From contig CAYSSO010000005.1 of the NCBI GenBank assembly GCA_964433875.1, positions 19,895 to 83,894 of the forward strand: DNA of 64,000 nucleotides. The letters are read 5' to 3'. Below are positions 24,757 to 33,808 of the stretch, piece by piece. Below the pieces are notes generated by a model that saw only the letters and a program-made list of their open reading frames with translations, searched no databases and had not been told where the DNA came from. The stretch's first letter is position 1. Every line of letters begins with the position of its first letter. Source of the DNA: Athalassotoga sp964433875. GTDB lineage: Bacteria; Thermotogota; Thermotogae; Mesoaciditogales; Mesoaciditogaceae. The position numbers and the translations under genes are program-made.

Positions 24757-25761
24757 TCAAAGGAGTTTCTGAACCATTTCTATCAAATCAACGGCCCTGT
24801 TTGTGTATCCGTATTCATTGTCATACCATCCAAAGACATTTACGAGTTCACCGTTAACCTTTGTGAGTAAAGAATCGAAGATACAAGAATGTGTTTCTCC
24901 TATTATATCTCTTGAAACGATCTCATCTGTGCAGTAGAGCAAAGCTTTGCCCATCGGTCCTTCGGCTGCCTTTTTGAATGCGGCGTTAACCTCTTCGACA
25001 GTTGTCGGCCTTTTGACTATAACTTTTAGATCCGTTATCGATCCTGTCGAAACGGGTACTCTTAAAGCCATCCCGTCCAATTTTCCCTTGACGGATGGAA
25101 CGACAAGATGGATGGCCTTTGCCGCTCCGGTCGTCGTGGGTATCGTGTTCATCGCGGCGGCCCTTGCACGTCTGAGATCCTTATGGGGCAAATCGAGGAT
25201 TCTCTGATCATTTGTGTAACCGTGAACTGTTGTCATGAAACCCTTGACGATCCCGAAGTTATCTTCAAGTACTTTCACAAGAGGAGAAAGGGAATTGGTC
25301 GTGCAGGAACCCGTGGATATGACAACGTGTTCTCTTTTTAACGCTTCATCGTTAACGTGTGGATTTATTGTCGAATCAGCGCCGTCTGCGGGGGCAGAAA
25401 TTATAACCTTTTCGGCTCCGGCCTGAATGTGGGCCATTGCCTTATCCTTGCTTGTGAAAAGTCCGGTAGATTCAACGGCGAGTCTTACTCCAAGAGCTTT
25501 CCACGGAAGTTTAGAAGGATCCTTTTCGGCAAAGACCTTTATCTCTTTTCCATCGATTATTATAGCGTCATTGGTGTAGGAAACAGTTCCTTTATATGTT
25601 CCGTAGTTTGAGTCATACTTAAAAAGATGAGCGAGAGTTTTCGTATCGGTTATGTCATTTACTGCCACAACATTTATAGGCCTCTTTTGTTCGAGAATGA
25701 CACGCAAGATTTGTCTTCCAATCCTTCCAAACCCGTTAATTCCAACTTTTACTTCTGACAT
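24757..25761 (-). CDS. gap: Glyceraldehyde-3-phosphate dehydrogenase
   Basis: Oxidises glyceraldehyde 3-phosphate to 1,3-bisphosphoglycerate with NAD. NAD fold GINGFGRIGRQILR at about 8-21; active-site Cys in STGSCTTNSLSPL near 152; partner His and sugar-phosphate residues follow; end WYDNEYGYTNRAVDLI. Length 334 is normal. It is the first glycolytic gene here, 22 bases after ybaB, and its stop lies next to the pgk start. Confidence 0.97.
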   Translation of the reverse strand: MSEVKVGINGFGRIGRQILRVILEQKRPINVVAVNDITDTKTLAHLFKYDSNYGTYKGTVSYTNDAIIIDGKEIKVFAEKDPSKLPWKALGVRLAVESTGLFTSKDKAMAHIQAGAEKVIISAPADGADSTINPHVNDEALKREHVVISTGSCTTNSLSPLVKVLEDNFGIVKGFMTTVHGYTNDQRILDLPHKDLRRARAAAMNTIPTTTGAAKAIHLVVPSVKGKLDGMALRVPVSTGSITDLKVIVKRPTTVEEVNAAFKKAAEGPMGKALLYCTDEIVSRDIIGETHSCIFDSLLTKVNGELVNVFGWYDNEYGYTNRAVDLIEMVQKLL

Positions 25762-25783
25762 TTTAACGACCTCCTTAATTTGA

Positions 25784-26107
25784 TTAAAATCCAGGTATTT
25801 TTATGTTACCTGTAGCGGATTTCATTTCCTCTTCTGAACGTTCTTTGACCATATTTGCGTATTCGTTAAAGGCACTGACAAGTAAATCTTTCAACATTTC
25901 AGGATCCGAGAGAAGATCATTCGAGATCTTTATCTCTTTTACTTCATAATCGCAGTTACCTTTAACACTGACTGCTCCGCCACCAACCGTTGCGCTTACC
26001 TCTATGTTTTTGAGGTTTTCCTGAACTGCCGCTATCTTTTTTTGCATTTCTTGGGCCTGTTTCATTAAATTTCCTATATTTCCTCCAAAGCCAAAATTCT
26101 TAGCCAT
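25784..26107 (-). CDS. ybaB: YbaB/EbfC nucleoid-associated protein
   Basis: A 107-residue DNA-binding dimer, usually encoded next to dnaX as here. Motifs are the Met/Gln-rich helix NLMKQAQEMQKKIAAVQENL (10-35), the core VGGGAVSVKGNCDYEVKEIKI and the tail helix ERSEEEMKSATG. A Gly-rich head (FGFGGNIGN) is typical. The start is one base after the dnaX stop. Confidence 0.92.
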   Translation of the reverse strand: MAKNFGFGGNIGNLMKQAQEMQKKIAAVQENLKNIEVSATVGGGAVSVKGNCDYEVKEIKISNDLLSDPEMLKDLLVSAFNEYANMVKERSEEEMKSATGNIKIPGF

Positions 26108-26108
26108 T

Positions 26109-27464
26109 TTAGCCTCCTTCTGGGAGAATCTTTCCGCCGAACAAACTTAAGACCTTTATGACAGGTTCTTTGAGATTGTCCTCTATAGAATCGATAGGTA
26201 CCTTCGAATAGGCAAAGACAAAATGCGCATCCCTTTTGGCCATTTCTTTGAATTTTCGATCGATTTCTTCTGCCTTCTCTTCGAGAATCTCTTTATGAAG
26301 AGGAACGTAAGAGATGACAAGTATTCTATCGCCTAAATCTTTAAAGGTCGACATTTTTAAAGATACGTAAATTGAAAGATCTTCACTTTGATAACTCTCC
26401 ACAAATTTGTCGATAACATTCTCGATTGTCTTTTCTTTGATCGCAGGATGAACTGTTTCATGCTTTTTATACTTCAACGCTTCAAAAACGCTCATGATTT
26501 TAAAGACATCGAATTGCCTTTCTTCATATTTAAGGTACTGGATCAGATCAATTGCAAACTTTCCAACCTGGATCATCTGAAGATCTTCTATTTTTTCCGA
26601 TGAATATTCTACCACATTTTTAAGGAAATTCATGACATCAATACCGCGATTTTTTATCGATTCTACGGTATTGATGAGCGATTCGATATTTCCATTCAAA
26701 ATCGAAGATGCGTAATTTTCCACGATCTCGATGGGACTTTCTCCGAGCACGAGGAGCGTATCATTTAAGGTTATCCTATCTTCGGCAAATCTCGATATTT
26801 CCTCGAGCATCCCGATGGCATCCCTCATACCGCCAGCCGCATCTTTCGAAATATGTTCGAGCGCTTCCGGCTCGTATTTTATCTTTTCATTTTCACATAT
26901 TCTTACGAGTCTGTTTTTTATAACGTCAGATGGAATTCTTCTGAATTCGAGGACTTGGCATCTCGATAAAACAGTCTCTGGAACCTTTTGTATCTCGGTC
27001 GTCGCGAGAATGAAGATAGTCTTTTCCGGCGGTTCCTCAAGCGTTTTTAAAAGTGCGTTGAAGGCTTCCTTTGTTAGCATATGAACCTCATCGATGATGT
27101 AAACCTTGTATTTCTGATTGAAAGGCATGTAGGCGACGCGATCCCTTATATTTCTTATCTCGTCTATTCCTCTATTTGAGGCCGCATCCATTTCTACAAC
27201 ATCGAGTGAATTTCCCGAATCTATTTCAACGCATGAATTGCACACATTGCACGGTTCATAGCCGTCTATAGGATTTGAACAATTGATGCTCTTTGCAAGG
27301 ATCCTGGCAACAGAGGTTTTTCCCGTTCCTCGGGGACCGCTGAAAAGGTAGGAATGGGAGACGTTTTTGGACTTTATGGCACTTATGAGTATCTTTTTGA
27401 CGTGATCCTGCCATACGACATCTTCAAATTTTTTGGGTCTGTACTTTAAGTAAAGCGTACCCAT
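26109..27464 (-). CDS. dnaX: DNA polymerase III gamma/tau subunit
   Basis: AAA+ clamp-loader ATPase. The start is ATG 27464 (MGTLYLKYRPKKFEDVVWQD), with AGGAGAG 9 bases upstream. Walker A GPRGTGKTSVA is near 43-53; the zinc module has CNVCNSC near 68-80 with a fourth Cys before it (NCSNP); Walker B VYIIDEVHML follows; sensor 1 is ILATTE. Length 451 is gamma-like, without the long tau tail that binds polymerase and helicase in other bacteria. No slippery run was seen in it. The last 90 residues are a compact C-terminal domain. Confidence 0.94.
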   Translation of the reverse strand: MGTLYLKYRPKKFEDVVWQDHVKKILISAIKSKNVSHSYLFSGPRGTGKTSVARILAKSINCSNPIDGYEPCNVCNSCVEIDSGNSLDVVEMDAASNRGIDEIRNIRDRVAYMPFNQKYKVYIIDEVHMLTKEAFNALLKTLEEPPEKTIFILATTEIQKVPETVLSRCQVLEFRRIPSDVIKNRLVRICENEKIKYEPEALEHISKDAAGGMRDAIGMLEEISRFAEDRITLNDTLLVLGESPIEIVENYASSILNGNIESLINTVESIKNRGIDVMNFLKNVVEYSSEKIEDLQMIQVGKFAIDLIQYLKYEERQFDVFKIMSVFEALKYKKHETVHPAIKEKTIENVIDKFVESYQSEDLSIYVSLKMSTFKDLGDRILVISYVPLHKEILEEKAEEIDRKFKEMAKRDAHFVFAYSKVPIDSIEDNLKEPVIKVLSLFGGKILPEGG

Positions 27465-27548
27465 CCATTTCACTCTCCTTAAATATTTTAACACAAATGG
27501 AGAGATTTCGTTTTTTCCAATTTGTGAAATTTATAACAAAATTGTTTT

Positions 27549-28220
27549 TCACCTTTTTATCAAGAGGTATATTACCGTGTAAATTGAGAGCCATAGAATA
27601 GCGAAAAATGTTATAAATTCGATGAAAAAATGAAGGTGCTTGAGAATAAAGGCAAAATTTTCGAAGTTAAATAAACTCAAAATTTGCCAACTGTTGAGCC
27701 TTAAAAATCTTCCAAAGTAGATCCCTGCCCCAGAAAGAAAGGAAATGATCACCACAAATGCCCAACTTAAAATTTTGTGCCTTTCTTTGATGGTTTTTTG
27801 AATGTTGAACAGGGAGATAAAGCCCATGACAATACTCAAAAAGGTTGCAAATAAAATTTCGATCAATTCGTACCAGCGAATTATGTTTTGATCGTACACA
27901 AAGATATTCTTGTCCATTTTAATGTAATCTAAAGATCTTATGTGGATAGTATCCGTTAGGATGTAAGGAATATTGGGATAAAAGATGAACCATAAAATGA
28001 TTAGGGGAATCAAAAGATAGAATAAAAGTCTCTTTCCTGAAGCGTGAATGTAGGCGATGAGAAATGAAAGAAAGAAAGGAATCCATGCGAGAAGGATATT
28101 AACGATTAAGAATAAAAATTCGTAATCTTTATAGCAAAACACGCCGTAAAAAACAATGACAATGGCAAGAAAAGATGCAAAAGACAAAGTTAGAAATGAT
28201 TTTTGGGCGATCGGGATCAA
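27549..28220 (-). CDS. DUF1361 membrane protein
   Basis: A polytopic membrane protein of about 223 residues with six or seven hydrophobic segments (near 12-30, 33-60, 68-85, 118-140, 150-172, 190-220). The family mark is the short re-entrant motif FYPNIPYILTDTIHI near 83-97. Function unknown. The TTG start at 28220 is weakly supported; no good Shine-Dalgarno site precedes it. It is encoded divergently from prfA and ends 85 bases before the dnaX start. Confidence 0.75.
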   Translation of the reverse strand: MIPIAQKSFLTLSFASFLAIVIVFYGVFCYKDYEFLFLIVNILLAWIPFFLSFLIAYIHASGKRLLFYLLIPLIILWFIFYPNIPYILTDTIHIRSLDYIKMDKNIFVYDQNIIRWYELIEILFATFLSIVMGFISLFNIQKTIKERHKILSWAFVVIISFLSGAGIYFGRFLRLNSWQILSLFNFENFAFILKHLHFFIEFITFFAILWLSIYTVIYLLIKR

Positions 28221-28233
28221 TCCTTTCTAATGA

Positions 28234-28262
28234 TTCATATTGAAACAATTTTATTATATAAT
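28234..28262 (+). promoter_or_regulatory. Probable prfA promoter
   Basis: -10 TATAAT (28257-28262) with a weak -35 TTCATA (28234-28239) at 17-base spacing, 24 bases before the prfA ATG. Confidence 0.55.
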
Positions 28263-28285
28263 TTCTTGTGAAAGAAGGTATATTC

Positions 28286-29335
28286 ATGATAGAAAGTTTG
28301 AAAAGTTTTTACGAGAAATACAAAAAAATCAGCGAAAATTTGGTAGATCCGGAGGTTATAAAGTCCTCGGAGATGGTCATAAAGTATTCGAAAGAACTCT
28401 CAGAGGTAGAAAAACCGGCAAAGTTGTATGAAACATATTTGAAAGTTCTTAACGAAATAGATGAATTGAAATCTCTCGATTCCCCCGATCTTCATGAGGA
28501 GATTTTGAAGGAGGTAAAAGAAAAAGAAGATTTGATCTTCAGATTAGAAAAGGAAGCCGGCGATTTTTTAGATTCGCTCGACTCTAATTTTTCGAGAAAT
28601 GTCATCGTTGAAATCAGAGCCGGTGTTGGAGGCCAGGAGAGCGCCATCTTCGCGGGAGATCTTTTGAGGATGTACCTCAGGTATGCCGAAAGGCATGGTT
28701 TTGAGACCGAAATTCTCGATTCTCACGAAACGGAACTTGGAGGGTTTAAAGAGGTTACCTTTTCAGTTTCTGGAAATGGCGCTTACAAACTGTTCAAATA
28801 CGAAAGTGGCGTTCATAGAGTGCAGAGAGTTCCTGTTACCGAAGCCTCTGGAAGGATTCACACGTCAACTGCCACCGTTGCGGTTTTGCCGGAAGCAACG
28901 GAGGTTGATATCGAGATAAATCCAGATGATCTTAGAATAGATACCTTCAGATCTTCTGGAGCCGGAGGCCAGCATGTGAACAGGACTGAGTCTGCCGTAA
29001 GAATAACTCATATACCTACAGGTACCGTTGTCGTTTGCGAATCGGAAAGGTCTCAGATTCAAAATAGGACGATAGCCATGAAGATATTGAGATCGAAACT
29101 TTTTGAGATGAAGAAACGTGAAGAAGAGGAAAAGATGTCGGATATGAGAAGAAGCCAGATAGGAATGGGAGAGAGAAGTGAAAAGATAAGAACTTACAAT
29201 TTTCCGCAAAACAGAGTAACGGATCATAGAAATGGGTTTACCGCGTACAATCTTGAGGAGATCATGGACGGGGATTTGGACGAGATCGTTAAATCTTTGG
29301 CCGAATGGGAATCTCAAATGGCCGTAAAAGGGTAG
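28286..29335 (+). CDS. prfA: Peptide chain release factor 1
   Basis: Ends translation at UAA and UAG. The ATG at 28286 follows AGAAGG at good spacing; GTG 28268 is an upstream alternative. Motifs: helical domain 1 (1-100), the PxT-type recognition segment RVPVTEASGRIHTSTAT (PVT, near 178-195) and the catalytic GGQ loop SSGAGGQHVNRTESAVR near 222-238. Length 349 is normal. No prmC follows; a lipoprotein gene does. Confidence 0.96.
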   Translation: MIESLKSFYEKYKKISENLVDPEVIKSSEMVIKYSKELSEVEKPAKLYETYLKVLNEIDELKSLDSPDLHEEILKEVKEKEDLIFRLEKEAGDFLDSLDSNFSRNVIVEIRAGVGGQESAIFAGDLLRMYLRYAERHGFETEILDSHETELGGFKEVTFSVSGNGAYKLFKYESGVHRVQRVPVTEASGRIHTSTATVAVLPEATEVDIEINPDDLRIDTFRSSGAGGQHVNRTESAVRITHIPTGTVVVCESERSQIQNRTIAMKILRSKLFEMKKREEEEKMSDMRRSQIGMGERSEKIRTYNFPQNRVTDHRNGFTAYNLEEIMDGDLDEIVKSLAEWESQMAVKG

Positions 29336-29344
29336 GTGAGTTTT

Positions 29345-30193
29345 TTGAAAAGGAGCCTTTTGTTTTTTGCAATTGTGTCAGTAGGAACTCTTTCTTTGAT
29401 ACTTTCCGGGTGTTTTCAGACTCTATCAACCACGATATCTTACCAGACCTACATTCAGGCAACGCCATTTTCTTCTGTTAACCACATAGAGATATTCATA
29501 AAATCGATAAATGCCAACGGGAATACCGTTCTTCTCAGTTCCACTTATAACAGAGAATACGATCTTGTGCCACCGCTTAACGGAACGGGAAATTTTTATA
29601 TTGCAAGTCCAATGAGCGGCCTTCAAAGCCTTGCATTTAACGGTAATCCTCCTTTCACGGTAAATTCTCTTTTGATAAACATAGGTCCCGTTGCAACCAT
29701 TGTCCTTGGAAATGGAAATGTGTACACCGTTCCCGTTGCAACCTCTGTGAATGTACCCTTTTACAGTTATGCCCTTCAAAAGATGCAGTTAGCGCCATTG
29801 CAAATCAATAACGGCCAGAACAAGACAGCCTTGATCCTTTGGAACCTTTCAAATCTCTCAACCAATGCAAAGAGTCCAATTGCGCTCAGTGCGATTGGCC
29901 TTGATATGTCGCAGATTGTACCTTTGTACATAACTCATGGCGTTTCATCTGATCCTTCACTTTATGGCGGGCTTTACAGATACGCATCGATTTCGGACTT
30001 TTCAAAGACCTATACCTTTACGGCACAGGGATACTGGAATACTTTGAACAACACCTACGATTTCACACTTTATCCATTCGTTGCCCCGACATCGCAAGGC
30101 TATCCAGCCATCGTTTCCATAAACAGCGCAACCGAGACGATATCAACGGTTAATGTAACGGTCAATTCTTCTCCTTTATCTTTGAACTTATGA
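29345..30193 (+). CDS. Lipoprotein of unknown function
   Basis: Lipoprotein signal with lipobox LSGC (Cys at about 23 from the TTG at 29345, which lies 5 bases after AGGTGA; GTG 29336 is an alternative). The mature part is about 260 residues of beta-rich sequence with many Asn, Thr and Ser (PSSVNHIEIFIKS-like strands, then VATIVLGNGNVYTVPVA). The layout resembles DUF4397-type surface domains, but this is a weak likeness. It starts right after prfA and its end overlaps the next gene by 4 bases. Confidence 0.7.
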   Translation: MKRSLLFFAIVSVGTLSLILSGCFQTLSTTISYQTYIQATPFSSVNHIEIFIKSINANGNTVLLSSTYNREYDLVPPLNGTGNFYIASPMSGLQSLAFNGNPPFTVNSLLINIGPVATIVLGNGNVYTVPVATSVNVPFYSYALQKMQLAPLQINNGQNKTALILWNLSNLSTNAKSPIALSAIGLDMSQIVPLYITHGVSSDPSLYGGLYRYASISDFSKTYTFTAQGYWNTLNNTYDFTLYPFVAPTSQGYPAIVSINSATETISTVNVTVNSSPLSLNL

Positions 30194-30429
30194 GAAAAAA
30201 GATAATTCTTATAGTGCTTTTGGCGATCGCCACATACCTTGTGTATTTTGACATTACGTCTTACATATCGTACACAAAAGCAAAAAGCGAATATGAAAGG
30301 ATTTTAAAAGAATACAACCAGACCAAACAAGAGTTAGATTATCTAAAGCAAACTATGAAGGAGATCGAATCGCAAATTGCGAATAGTGGTAACAACATCC
30401 CACAAACCCCTTCCACATCAGGTAAGTAG
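30190..30429 (+). CDS. Small membrane-anchored coiled-coil protein (FtsB/DivIC-like shape)
   Basis: A 79-residue protein: a membrane helix at about 4-22, a coiled coil at 30-66 (SEYERILKEYNQTKQELDYL) and a short Pro/Ser tail. This bitopic shape is that of FtsB/DivIC-type division proteins, but no specific signature is visible. It overlaps the lipoprotein gene by 4 bases and the following methyltransferase gene by 53 bases. Confidence 0.6.
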   Translation: MRKKIILIVLLAIATYLVYFDITSYISYTKAKSEYERILKEYNQTKQELDYLKQTMKEIESQIANSGNNIPQTPSTSGK

Positions 30430-31129
30430 GGCAAAGGCACTTGCTGATGATTTTGGCTGCCGTTACATTCCGCGAAGGCACTTTTTTTTCTTGGAAGGGG
30501 AGATAGTTATAATCGTTGAAAAAAACGGAATTTCGGCTGTAAAGGACGGAAAGCGTCTTTTCTTTCACCCGTCTCTTTCCGTTTTAAGAAAGTCTAACGT
30601 TGAGAGTGGCCAGAGAGATTACCTCATCGAGTCTCTCGATCTTTCGGGAAATGAAAGGGTGCTCGATTGTACCCTTGGCCTTGGAAGTGAAGCACTTTTG
30701 ATTGCTCATTTTTTGCCAGAAGGACACGTTAAATGCCTTGAGAGTTCAAAGATAATAAAGATAATCGTCGAAAATGGCCTTAAAGATAAAAACCTGCCGG
30801 ATTGGATTAGAGAATCTGCCCGAAGGATCGAGATCTTGGAGTATGATTACAAAAAATTCGTAAGAGAAAGCAATGAAACCTTTGATTGTGCCTACGTTGA
30901 TCCGATGTTTGAACATCCAAACTTTAAATCCTCTGCGATAAATCCGTTAAGACATTTTGCGGATCATTCGGGGATAGATCCCGAGGACATAGAGGAGATG
31001 AAGAGGATAACACGCAAAAGAATAGTCGTAAAGGCGAGGTGGAATGACTCGATCTTTGAAAGGTATAAATTCGATAAGGTTGTCGGAAGTTTGAAAAGTA
31101 AGATAGGTTATGGAGTGATAGAGATTTGA
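30377..31129 (+). CDS. RsmJ-like SAM-dependent methyltransferase
   Basis: A class I methyltransferase. An N-terminal VVTTSHKPLPHQVSRAKALA segment and YIPRRHFFFLE precede the cofactor fold. Motif I is LDCTLGLGSEALLIAHFLP near 93-111 and motif IV is YVDPMFEHPNFKSS near 173-186. The DPMF motif and overall plan match RsmJ, which methylates G1516 of 16S rRNA; in this phylum the substrate is not known. The start is TTG 30377 with GAAGGAGA 12 bases upstream. The stop overlaps the miaA start. Confidence 0.75.
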   Translation: MRIVVTTSHKPLPHQVSRAKALADDFGCRYIPRRHFFFLEGEIVIIVEKNGISAVKDGKRLFFHPSLSVLRKSNVESGQRDYLIESLDLSGNERVLDCTLGLGSEALLIAHFLPEGHVKCLESSKIIKIIVENGLKDKNLPDWIRESARRIEILEYDYKKFVRESNETFDCAYVDPMFEHPNFKSSAINPLRHFADHSGIDPEDIEEMKRITRKRIVVKARWNDSIFERYKFDKVVGSLKSKIGYGVIEI

Positions 31130-32019
31130 AGATACCTGTTATAATGGGACCTACCGGAGTTGGAAAGAGCGAATTTGCCATTAAACTTGCCAGAAGGATT
31201 GGTGGAGAGATAATATCGATGGACTCAATGCAGATATACAGGTACATGGATATAGGAACTTCAAAGGTCGATCCAAAATTCAGAGAAGAGATTCCCCATT
31301 ACATGATAGACATAATAGACCCGGATGAAGAATTCGACGTGAAAAGATTCAGAGATATGGCCCTGAAATTCATAGAAGATATAATTTCGAGAAAAAAGAT
31401 ACCAATTCTTGTCGGTGGAACAGGTCTTTATTTTGAAGTGCTAAGGTATGGAATCTTCGATGGCCCTTCTAAGAATGAAGTGATAAGAGAAGCGCTTTTG
31501 AAGATTGAAAGAGAAAAATCCGGATCTCTGAGAAATCTGCTCTCATGTATCGATCCGAAGGCCTTTGAAAAGATAGATCCTCACGATCTTGTAAGGACCA
31601 TTAGAGCACTTGAAGTTTACATTCTTACAAATAGGCCAATATCGAGTTTTTGGAATGAAAGGAAGGGTCAGGACAGATACGCGATCTTCATTCTTACAAG
31701 GGATAGAAATGAACTTTATTCTCGAATAAACAAAAGAGTTGATTTTATGTTCGAAAATGGTCTCATTGATGAGGTTAAAAAGATTATAGATATGGGATAT
31801 TCAAAGGATTTAAAGCCCATGAGATCCATAGGGTATAAAGAAGTGGTACAATATCTTGAAGGGAAAATCAATCTAAAGGGATGTATAGAGATGATAAAAT
31901 TATCGACGAGGCATTATGCCAAAAGACAGTTAACGTGGTTTAGAAAGTACAGGGATGCCATATGGATAAATTTAGACGAGGAATCGTCTCTCGAAAAAGT
32001 AATTCAATTCATTGAATAG
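31126..32019 (+). CDS. miaA: tRNA dimethylallyltransferase MiaA
   Basis: Adds an isopentenyl group to A37 of tRNAs reading codons that begin with U. P-loop MGPTGVGKSEFAIKLA near 7-22, then EIISMDSMQIYRYMDIGTSK, the VGGTGLY block near 100, and the C-terminal TRHYAKRQLTWFRK. Length 297 is slightly short. The TTG start overlaps the previous stop. It is followed by hfq and hflX, the same order as in many bacteria. Confidence 0.95.
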   Translation: MKIPVIMGPTGVGKSEFAIKLARRIGGEIISMDSMQIYRYMDIGTSKVDPKFREEIPHYMIDIIDPDEEFDVKRFRDMALKFIEDIISRKKIPILVGGTGLYFEVLRYGIFDGPSKNEVIREALLKIEREKSGSLRNLLSCIDPKAFEKIDPHDLVRTIRALEVYILTNRPISSFWNERKGQDRYAIFILTRDRNELYSRINKRVDFMFENGLIDEVKKIIDMGYSKDLKPMRSIGYKEVVQYLEGKINLKGCIEMIKLSTRHYAKRQLTWFRKYRDAIWINLDEESSLEKVIQFIE

Positions 32020-32030
32020 GGGGCCTAAAG

Positions 32031-32281
32031 GTGGAAAAGCAGAACTTACAAGATAAGTTGTTGAATTACCTTAGAAAGAAGAAGATAGAAGCAAAGGTTT
32101 ATCTCGTTAACGGCTTTCAAGTCAAGGGACTTGTGAGATCTTTTGACAATTACACCGTTTTGATCGAAACATGGTATACAAACATGCGATAAGTACCGTT
32201 ATCCCGTCTGAATATCTCGAACTTGAAGAGGTAATAGGGAAAGAATCTTTAGAAGAGGAGGAAAAAACAGAAAAAGATTGA
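32031..32281 (+). pseudogene. hfq: hfq with an internal deletion and frame change
   Basis: The first part, from GTG 32031, reads as Hfq: NLQDKLLNYLRKKKIEAKVY, LVNGFQVKGLVRSFDNYTVL, IET. The frame then runs to a stop at 32190-32192 after 53 residues. The second Sm motif VYKHAISTVIPSEYLELEEV begins at 32174 in another frame and continues to the stop at 32279-32281. Compared with normal Hfq, the beta3-beta4 loop (about six residues, 18 bases) is replaced by two bases, a net loss of about 16. Position between miaA and hflX confirms identity. Either the gene is truly broken, or the draft has a local error. Confidence 0.85.
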
Positions 32282-33510
32282 AAAGATCTGTATTGCTTGG
32301 CGTTAGCCATTCGAGAGGATACGAGGTAGAAAAGAGTCTTGAAGAACTTTCGCTTCTCGCAAAAAGCGTTGGAATTGAAGTAGTGGGAACTTTTTGGCAA
32401 TTTTTGAGTTCTCCTCTGCCGACCTATCTTGGAAGTGGAAAATTAAATTCCATTGCAAAATACATAGAACTTTATCGTGCAGATGGTATTATCACCGACG
32501 ACGAGCTTACCATCGTCCAGAGATCAAAACTCGAGGAGAACCTCAAAGTTGAAGTGCTTGATAGAACTGAGATAATTTTGCGCGCATTTTCACGTAGCGC
32601 TACAATGGAGGAAGGGAAGATAGAGGTTCAACTTGCGACTTTGGAGTATACGCTTTCGCACCTAAGGTCGAAGAACCTTTCGAGAACGGGCGGAGGAATA
32701 GGCACAGTCGGTCCCGGAGAGACGAAATTAGAGATGGACAGAAGAACTATAAAAAGGAAGATCGCATTTCTTAAAGAAGAACTTGAAAAGATAGAGAAGA
32801 ACAAGATGATAAAAAAAAGCAAGAGAAGTTCCTCTTTAATACCTAAAATTTCCATTGCCGGATACACAAATGCTGGCAAATCGATGCTTTTGAAATCGAT
32901 CAGCGGTTTTAACATAAAAAGTGAAGATAAACTTTTTACAACGCTTGACCCTATAACTCGAAGAGTATGGATAGGAGAGAATCTTTACGCTCTTTTTTCG
33001 GATACGGTCGGATTTATATCTAAGTTACCCCCTCAACTTGTTAGAGCCTTTAAAGCCACCCTCGATGAAATAAAGGAAGCCAACCTCATTTTACTTGTTG
33101 CCGATGGTGCCGATGATGACATCGAGAAGAAAATAAATGTTTCTCTCGAGACTATAAATGAAATAGGCGCTTCGAATATTCCCATTTTGAAGGTTATAAA
33201 CAAGATCGATCTGTGTTCTTCAAGTCGTCTGTCCTTTCTTTCCCGTAAGTACAGTGATGCGATTTTTGTTTCGGCCGCCAAAGGCCTTTACATAGATGAT
33301 CTGATAGCAAAAGTGCGTGAAGAATTAACAAAGGATTACATTTCGTTCGAAGGAAGCATAGGCGTCGATAATTGGCAGAAGATTTTAAATACAGATGGAA
33401 TAAGGGTTTTGAACTTTGAATCCATCGATGGAGTAGTTCATGCCAGGCTTAAGGTTAATTCAAACCTTTTACCGAAGATAAAGGAGATCCAGAATGTTTT
33501 TCAGACGTAA
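32278..33510 (+). CDS. hflX: Ribosome-associated GTPase HflX
   Basis: A GTPase that splits stalled or heat-damaged ribosomes. N-terminal HflX domain (1-180) with the signature GGIGTVGPGETKLEMDRR near 138-155. G domain: G1 GYTNAGKSM near 197, G3 DTVGFI near 243, G4 NKID near 306. Length 410 is normal. The TTG start overlaps the hfq stop, so hfq and hflX are coupled. The 3' end overlaps the next gene by 17 bases. Confidence 0.95.
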   Translation: MKRSVLLGVSHSRGYEVEKSLEELSLLAKSVGIEVVGTFWQFLSSPLPTYLGSGKLNSIAKYIELYRADGIITDDELTIVQRSKLEENLKVEVLDRTEIILRAFSRSATMEEGKIEVQLATLEYTLSHLRSKNLSRTGGGIGTVGPGETKLEMDRRTIKRKIAFLKEELEKIEKNKMIKKSKRSSSLIPKISIAGYTNAGKSMLLKSISGFNIKSEDKLFTTLDPITRRVWIGENLYALFSDTVGFISKLPPQLVRAFKATLDEIKEANLILLVADGADDDIEKKINVSLETINEIGASNIPILKVINKIDLCSSSRLSFLSRKYSDAIFVSAAKGLYIDDLIAKVREELTKDYISFEGSIGVDNWQKILNTDGIRVLNFESIDGVVHARLKVNSNLLPKIKEIQNVFQT

Positions 33511-33808
33511 GATCCAAAATGGCCCCCTTTACTTTGAAAAAGAGGGTATTTTTATGTATACTCAAAGCAATAAGGGAACGATCTTTAAGACCATCTTGAG
33601 AAAAGGGTATGATTTTCAAATAAATTACGATGAAGGACCTGCAATACTTCTTGACAAAGAGTTGGTAGGTCAGAGGGCGGACGATCTGATAGTCGTTCAT
33701 CTCGAATTAGATCAAAATTACAATGTTGTCTCTTCAGAGATAAACGGGGGCAGATTTCTAACCCCGCAAGAATACGAAGAACTTTTAAAAAAGGAGGAAC
33801 TAAAGTGA
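33494..33808 (+). CDS. Hypothetical protein, 104 residues
   Basis: Not recognised. A small mixed alpha/beta protein (GPLYFEKEGIFMYTQSNKGT; GPAILLDKELVG; a C-terminal PQEYEELLKKEELK). No signal peptide or membrane segment. AAAGGAGA lies 6 bases before the ATG. It overlaps hflX by 17 bases and metK by 4, so it is part of the operon and very likely translated. Confidence 0.75.
   Translation: MFFRRKIQNGPLYFEKEGIFMYTQSNKGTIFKTILRKGYDFQINYDEGPAILLDKELVGQRADDLIVVHLELDQNYNVVSSEINGGRFLTPQEYEELLKKEELK

Noticed and set aside
26109..27464. A programmed frameshift in dnaX making a second subunit
   Set aside because: No slippery run of A or T in the right place was found, and the gene is already complete at gamma length.
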